Position numbers and translations under genes: made by a program. Positions 43,979 through 48,274 of a stretch of 48,274 nt of DNA are shown here, piece by piece. The notes beneath the pieces were generated by a model, which was not told the origin of the DNA, searched no databases, and saw only the letters and a list, made by a program, of their open reading frames with translations. This DNA is from Clostridiales bacterium GWD2_32_19 (lineage in GTDB: Bacteria; Bacillota; Clostridia; Lachnospirales; UBA12420). The stretch is from NCBI GenBank assembly GCA_001795385.1, contig MGOU01000017.1:1-48274 (forward strand). The letters are read 5' to 3'. Each line of letters opens with the position of its first letter. Position 1 is the first letter of the stretch.

Positions 43979-44326
43979 TATTAATTAAAGTGGATAGAAA
44001 AGGCAAATTCTGATTTTAAATTGCTGAAAATAATTACAAAAGAAGATATAATAGGGCTTGAAGATTCAATTACATTTCATAGTAATAATATGTAGAAAAT
44101 TAATGAAAGCATATTTAGTTTATAAAGATAAAAAACTCGAAAGAATTCATAAAATAGATATCTTGTTAGAAAAATGTGCAGCATATGATAAAGAGTTTTT
44201 AAATATGAAGAAATGGCAGAAGTTTTAAATGATTATTATATAATATCAAGATATCCAGATGATATCGGTGAGAAAATAGTAAAAGAGGAAGTTCAGATGG
44301 CATATAACTATGCAAAAGAATTGTAA
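43968..44326 (+). pseudogene. HEPN-domain toxin remnant (HepT-like), multiply broken
   Basis: ATG 43968 leads to a TAA after six codons. Fragments in different frames then give W-I-E-K-A-N-S-D-F-K-L-L-K, I-T-F-H-S-N-N, K-L-M-K-A-Y-L-V-Y-K-D, R-I-H-K-I-D-I-L-L-E-K-C and Y-Y-I-I-S-R-Y-P-D-D, all in the order of a HEPN protein that pairs with MNT. At least three lesions are needed to explain it. The toxin is dead, so loss of the antitoxin could be tolerated. Confidence 0.7.
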
Positions 44327-44359
44327 AATTTATAACAGCTAAAATGGGGGTAAATTAAA

Positions 44360-45355
44360 ATGACAGAGAATAAAAAGGTAATATTTAGTGGAATAAAACC
44401 ATCAGGAAATCTCACATTAGGTAACTATATAGGGGCACTTAAAAATTGGACAATCTTACAGCATGAATATAATTGCTTGTTTTGCGTTGTTGATATGCAT
44501 GCAATAACTGTTAGACAAGACCCTGCAGAGCTAAGAAAAAAATCGAAAGAACTTTTAAAGTTGTACATAGCATGTGGACTTGATCCTGAAAAAAATATAA
44601 TGTATATACAATCGCAAGTGCCTGCACATGCAGAACTTGGTTGGATACTAAACTGCTATACATATGTGGGTGAAATGAGTAGAATGACCCAATACAAAGA
44701 AAAGAAGGCTAAGCAAAACGAAAATACGACTGTAGGATTATTTGACTATCCCGTGTTGATGGCAGCTGATATACTCTTGTATCAAAGTGACTTAGTGCCG
44801 GTAGGTGATGACCAAAAGCAGCATGTGGAGATAACTAGGGATATCGCTGAGAGATTTAATAACTTATATAGCGAAACATTTAAGATTCCAGAGGTGTATA
44901 TACCACCAGTAGGCGCAAGGATAATGGGACTCCAGAACCCTACAGCAAAAATGTCAAAGAGTGATGATGATGAAAATGATTGCATACTTCTCTTAGACCC
45001 AATTGACGCAATTGCAAGGAAGATAAAAAGGGCTGTAACAGACTCGGACAATGAGATAAGATATACGAAAGATAAGCCAGGAGTAAAAAATTTATTAGAT
45101 ATATATATGGCCTGTACAAACATGAATGTGAAAGAAGCTGAGGCAAGATTTGCCAATTGTGGGTATGGTGAATTTAAAAAAGAGGTTGCGGATGCCCTAG
45201 TAGTTTTAATTAAGCCTATACAAGAAAAGTACAAAGAAATAGATGGTGATAAGGAATATTTAGATAAGATACTGAAGCAAAATGCAGAAAGAGCGAGTAA
45301 TATAGCTAATAGGACATTAGCAAAAGTGAAGAAGAAGATTGGATTCGTGGTGTGA
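44360..45355 (+). CDS. trpS: Tryptophanyl-tRNA synthetase
   Basis: A 331-residue class I synthetase charging tRNA-Trp. The HIGH-type motif is P-S-G-N-L-T-L-G-N-Y near residue 12 and the KMSKS motif is A-K-M-S-K-S-D near 194. G-D-D-Q-K-Q-H-V-E near 150 is typical of bacterial TrpRS. Length is normal. GGGGG precedes the start. I see no T-box leader, which would be expected in many Firmicutes; the upstream space is taken by the decayed HEPN gene. Confidence 0.93.
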   Translation: MTENKKVIFSGIKPSGNLTLGNYIGALKNWTILQHEYNCLFCVVDMHAITVRQDPAELRKKSKELLKLYIACGLDPEKNIMYIQSQVPAHAELGWILNCYTYVGEMSRMTQYKEKKAKQNENTTVGLFDYPVLMAADILLYQSDLVPVGDDQKQHVEITRDIAERFNNLYSETFKIPEVYIPPVGARIMGLQNPTAKMSKSDDDENDCILLLDPIDAIARKIKRAVTDSDNEIRYTKDKPGVKNLLDIYMACTNMNVKEAEARFANCGYGEFKKEVADALVVLIKPIQEKYKEIDGDKEYLDKILKQNAERASNIANRTLAKVKKKIGFVV

Positions 45356-45453
45356 ATAATGAATAGTTGTAGGTTTATACATGAGTTACAATAGTAATAG
45401 GGCAGACACATTGATACCGCAGCCCTTACAGATGATAAATGGAGATGATAACG

Positions 45454-45960
45454 GTGGATGAAATAAAGAATGTTTTGGAGAATGAGAAAGAATATAAGAT
45501 TTATCCAGAGAAGTTGATGACAGCTAACCCATGGCTTATAGTAGTGTCAGTAGTATATTTTGTAATTTCAGTAGCTATATTATTTATGGAAGGTATAAAA
45601 ATAGAATTAATGATTATCACTTTAGTGGCATGGGTTTTTGTAGGGTATTTTGTGGTGAAAGATATTAAAAGAAATCGGATTATAACAGTTAATGATACCA
45701 AAATAATAATTGGAGGGAGAACTGAAATAAATATAAGCAATATACAAAGAATGACAATTGAATATAACTATTTGAGGGTGAAAAGCTGCCCTTCTAGTTG
45801 GTTTGAAAAACTAATCACATTATATATGGAAGAAAATAAGAGGTTTGATATAAAGATAGAAAGCTATAAACAGGAAGAGTTGAAATTGCTATTAAATTAT
45901 ATAGTAACTAAAAATCAAAATATACAATTTCATACTGATATAAAAGAAATTTTAATGTAG
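45454..45960 (+). CDS. Two-helix membrane protein, unknown function
   Basis: A protein of about 168 residues with two membrane segments (roughly residues 25-45 and 50-72), followed by ~95 cytoplasmic residues. The soluble part (R-I-I-T-V-N-D-T-K-I-I-I-G-G-R-T-E-I-N-I-S-N-I-Q-R-M) looks like a bacterial PH-like beta domain, as in many small DUF membrane proteins. GTG 45454 is chosen, with GGAG 9 nt before it; the frame extends to ATG 45439. It precedes the glycosylase gene by 19 nt and may be co-transcribed. Confidence 0.6.
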   Translation: MDEIKNVLENEKEYKIYPEKLMTANPWLIVVSVVYFVISVAILFMEGIKIELMIITLVAWVFVGYFVVKDIKRNRIITVNDTKIIIGGRTEINISNIQRMTIEYNYLRVKSCPSSWFEKLITLYMEENKRFDIKIESYKQEELKLLLNYIVTKNQNIQFHTDIKEILM

Positions 45961-45979
45961 TAGTAATGGAGTTGATTAA

Positions 45980-46852
45980 ATGACCTACAAACAAGAAAAC
46001 AATAACATTATAATTACTAACCTAACTCACTTTGACATAGACGAAACTCTAGACAGTGGACAATGTTTTCGATATGAGCAAATAGGTGAAAGTGAGTATA
46101 TAGTAGTTGCATATAGAAGGATACTTAGGATTAAACAAGAAAATGAAACACTAACTCTTTATAATACAACATTAGAAGAGTATGAAAAGATTTGGCATAA
46201 GTATTTTTCCTTTGATGAGGATTATGAAAATATAAAAAATATATTGTCTGGTAAAGATGAAATTATAAGAGAAGCAATTAATTATGCTCCTGGAGTCAGG
46301 ATATTAAAGCAAGATCTATGGGAAATGATAATAACCTTTATACTCTCAGCAAATAACAATATAAAAAGAATTAAACAAGGAGTCTTACAAATATCTGAGA
46401 AATATGGGGAATTTATTGCGGAAGTAAATGGTGTGAAATACTATAGCTTTCCTACCTCAGAACTTTTAAGTAAAGCGACTGTCTTAGAACTACATGAATT
46501 GAAAATCGGATTTAGAGATAAATATATAGTGGATGCATGTTCTAAAGTGGCGAGTAGTGAAGTAGACTTTGAAAATTTAGCAAATATGTCGACTGATGAG
46601 GCGAAAAAAGAGTTGTTAAAAATAAAAGGTATAGGTAACAAAGTAGCTGATTGTATATTACTATTTGGACTACATCGTTATGAAGTTTTCCCTACCGATA
46701 CTTGGATTAAAAAAGTAATGATTAGCTTATATATAAAAAAAGATGTAAAGATAGAAGAAATCACAAAATATGCATTGGAGCACTTTGGAGAGAATTCATC
46801 ATACGCCCAGCAATATTTATTTCACTATGCAAGGAAAAACAAGATAAGTTGA
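45980..46852 (+). CDS. ogg: 8-oxoguanine DNA glycosylase (OGG1 type)
   Basis: A 290-residue HhH-GPD glycosylase removing oxidised guanine from DNA. Residues 1-110 form the OGG N-terminal beta domain (D-S-G-Q-C-F-R-Y near residue 25). The helix-hairpin-helix is [14 protein letters not shown] near 214-227, including the catalytic Lys. The catalytic Asp is in F-P-T-D-T-W near 240. Both residues needed for glycosylase/lyase chemistry are present. It ends 16 nt before tsaD. Confidence 0.9.
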   Translation: MTYKQENNNIIITNLTHFDIDETLDSGQCFRYEQIGESEYIVVAYRRILRIKQENETLTLYNTTLEEYEKIWHKYFSFDEDYENIKNILSGKDEIIREAINYAPGVRILKQDLWEMIITFILSANNNIKRIKQGVLQISEKYGEFIAEVNGVKYYSFPTSELLSKATVLELHELKIGFRDKYIVDACSKVASSEVDFENLANMSTDEAKKELLKIKGIGNKVADCILLFGLHRYEVFPTDTWIKKVMISLYIKKDVKIEEITKYALEHFGENSSYAQQYLFHYARKNKIS

Positions 46853-46868
46853 GAATGGAGAATTGAAA

Positions 46869-47918
46869 ATGGACAAAGAAAATATTATAGAAAGTAATAG
46901 TCAATTGCCGAGGGATATCATCATCCTCGGCATTGAGACGTCATGTGACGAGACATCGGCGGCTGTTGTGAAAAATGGACGGGATGTTTTGTCTAATGTA
47001 ATCTATTCACAGATAGATATACATAAGGAATATGGTGGTGTAGTGCCAGAGATAGCGTCACGTAAGCATGTGGAAAAGATAAATCCAGTAATAGAGCAGG
47101 CTTTAGTCGAAGCAAATGTTTCATTTGCAGATATTGATGCAGTTGCAGTGACACATGGGCCTGGGCTAGTTGGTGCTTTACTTGTTGGACTATCAGCTGC
47201 GAAAACAATAGCATATATTATTGATAAGCCTCTGATTGGTGTAAATCACATAGATGGTCACATAAGTGCAAATTACATAGAGGATAAAGCTTGCGTACCG
47301 CCATTTATATGCTTAGTTATATCTGGAGGGCACTCTAATATTGTTCATGTAAAAGATTATGGTGTATATGATGTATTAGGGTCTACAAGAGATGACGCAA
47401 TAGGGGAAGCATATGATAAGGTAGCTAGAGTACTTGGACTCGGATATCCTGGAGGGCCACTTATCGATAAAGTAGCTAGGGAAGGTAATGAAGATGCAAT
47501 AAATTTCCCAAGAACATATTTAGAAGGTGACAGTCTTGATTTTAGTTTTAGTGGAATAAAATCAGCAGTTATAAATTACATAAATACTAATAAAATGAAA
47601 GGTTTAGACATTTGTATACCTGATGTAGCTGCAAGTTTTCAAAAAGCTGTTGTTGATGTTGTGACTTTTAAAGCAATAAGAGCTGCAGAAAAGAAAAACA
47701 TTGATAAAATTACACTAGCAGGTGGTGTGGCTGCCAATACAAAAATTAGAGAAATGCTATGCCAAGAATGCTTGAAAAAATCATACACCCTCTTTTATCC
47801 TAAAATGATACTTTGTACAGATAATGCCGCAATGATAGCTGCTGCAGGATACAATAAGTATATAAAAGGTGAATTTTCAGAATTAACGCTAAATGCAATT
47901 CCAAACCTAAAGTTTTAG
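46869..47918 (+). CDS. tsaD: tRNA threonylcarbamoyladenosine synthase subunit
   Basis: A 349-residue ASKHA-fold enzyme transferring the threonylcarbamoyl group to A37 of ANN-reading tRNAs, with TsaB, TsaC and TsaE. Landmarks: [11 protein letters not shown] at the N-terminus, V-N-H-I-D-G-H (metal-binding histidines) near 123, S-G-G-H-S near 150, and G-G-V-A-A-N near 280. ATG 46869 is chosen because GGAG lies 8 nt upstream; TTG 46863 is in frame. tsaB and tsaE are not in the window. Confidence 0.95.
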   Translation: MDKENIIESNSQLPRDIIILGIETSCDETSAAVVKNGRDVLSNVIYSQIDIHKEYGGVVPEIASRKHVEKINPVIEQALVEANVSFADIDAVAVTHGPGLVGALLVGLSAAKTIAYIIDKPLIGVNHIDGHISANYIEDKACVPPFICLVISGGHSNIVHVKDYGVYDVLGSTRDDAIGEAYDKVARVLGLGYPGGPLIDKVAREGNEDAINFPRTYLEGDSLDFSFSGIKSAVINYINTNKMKGLDICIPDVAASFQKAVVDVVTFKAIRAAEKKNIDKITLAGGVAANTKIREMLCQECLKKSYTLFYPKMILCTDNAAMIAAAGYNKYIKGEFSELTLNAIPNLKF

Positions 47919-47966
47919 TGTATTTTGTAATATTATAAAAAAAAATATTTTTTTTGTAATAAGATA

Positions 47967-47995
47967 TTGCAAAATTTCAACAAATTGTATATAAT
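47967..47995 (+). promoter_or_regulatory. Promoter, probably of the ATP synthase operon
   Basis: TTGCAA (47967-47972) and TATAAT (47990-47995), 17-nt spacing, about 45 nt before the AtpZ/AtpI-type gene. Confidence 0.65.
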
Positions 47996-48039
47996 CGAAT
48001 AATGCGTGAGTTTTTGCGTCAAGAGATAGGGGTGTTACT

Positions 48040-48246
48040 ATGAAATTTGACAGAAAAACATTTAGAGTTTTAGCAATAACGACTCAAATAGGCGTTAGTT
48101 CGATTTGTTCGATACTGCTAGGGTTATGGATAGGACTTTGGCTAGATGGAATGTTTCAAAATAAAATTTGGATTATTGTAGGATTTGTTTTGGGGATTGT
48201 TGTTGCATTTAAAGCTGTATGGAACATGCTAAAAGAATTACTTTAA
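48040..48246 (+). CDS. AtpZ/AtpI family membrane protein
   Basis: A 68-residue protein with two membrane segments and the family pattern G-V-S-S-I-C-S-I-L-L-G-L-W-I-G then D-x-M-F, followed by a second helix with G-I-V-V-A-F-K. Proteins of this type are encoded at the head of F-type ATP synthase operons and are linked to magnesium handling or c-ring assembly. AGGGGTG precedes the start. The operon presumably continues beyond the right edge. Confidence 0.82.
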   Translation: MKFDRKTFRVLAITTQIGVSSICSILLGLWIGLWLDGMFQNKIWIIVGFVLGIVVAFKAVWNMLKELL

Positions 48247-48261
48247 TAAAGGAAGATGAAA

Positions 48262-48274
48262 ATGCTAAATGTAA
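48262..48274 (+). CDS. Start of the next gene (cut by window edge)
   Basis: GGAAG at 48251-48255 followed by ATG 48262 and three further codons suggests that the next gene of the ATP synthase operon begins here. Too little is visible to name it. Confidence 0.3.

Noticed and set aside
44327-44359. T-box leader for trpS
   Set aside because: Only 33 nt separate trpS from the HEPN remnant, and no T-box sequence is seen upstream.
1-48274. CRISPR array, tRNA or rRNA genes
   Set aside because: No regularly spaced repeats and no cloverleaf or ribosomal RNA sequence recognised on either strand.

Overview
The window is AT-rich and mostly chromosomal. It suggests an endospore-forming, flagellated, anaerobic member of the Clostridia. 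The supporting signs are AGGAGG-type ribosome binding sites, TTGACA/TATAAT promoters, two short genes that look like H-type small acid-soluble spore proteins, an S-layer-homology protein, an [FeFe]-hydrogenase-like protein, a sigma-D-type flagellar promoter and an AtpZ/AtpI-like gene at the right edge. I cannot name the species.

Layout. 1-8000: the 3' end of a pilin-like gene with a C-terminal DUF6273/C-type-lectin-like domain, then three secreted proteins (fibronectin-III-like, S-layer-homology, and a 1492-residue Ig-like repeat protein) that look like one surface cluster. 8000-21600: mostly single-gene units: a spore protein, a DUF1294 membrane protein, an MFS-like transporter, a YgjP-type metallopeptidase, a chemoreceptor, an orphan solute-binding lipoprotein, an [FeFe]-hydrogenase-like protein, a phosphodiester glycosidase, a rhodanese, a Gfo/Idh/MocA oxidoreductase and an HD-domain dGTPase-like protein. 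21600-27450: a candidate small RNA, serine acetyltransferase on the minus strand, then a compact tyrosine/phenylalanine operon (tyrA-hisC-pheA-chorismate mutase) followed by prmA. 27500-31330: a second spore protein and a SWIM/SNF2 helicase. 31424-31667: a candidate minus-strand small RNA with its own promoter and terminator. 31800-38400: tadA, then a flagellar operon (flgM, flgN, two different flgK-like genes, flgL) behind a good sigma-D promoter.

40700-44330 is an accessory island of decayed genes. It holds a frameshifted and truncated ZupT-type transporter, a fragment resembling the end of an IS200/IS605 transposase followed by five consecutive hairpins, a decayed reverse transcriptase, a second intact pilin/DUF6273 gene, and a broken MNT/HEPN toxin-antitoxin pair. 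From 44360 on, housekeeping genes resume: trpS, a membrane protein, an OGG-type glycosylase, tsaD and atpZ/atpI.

The most interesting system is the pair of pilin-like genes at the two ends of the window. Both change abruptly in base composition and codon use near the C-terminus. There, a scaffold of invariant residues (S-Y-x-V-R-x-V-x-x-D-G-x-V ... G-V-R-P-A-L) alternates with codons that differ mainly at positions 1 and 2. This is what variable regions of diversity-generating retroelements look like. Each gene is followed by a 15-bp-stem, 5-nt-loop hairpin, and a reverse transcriptase remnant lies directly upstream of the second copy. No template repeat or intact reverse transcriptase is in the window, so a working system would need parts encoded elsewhere.
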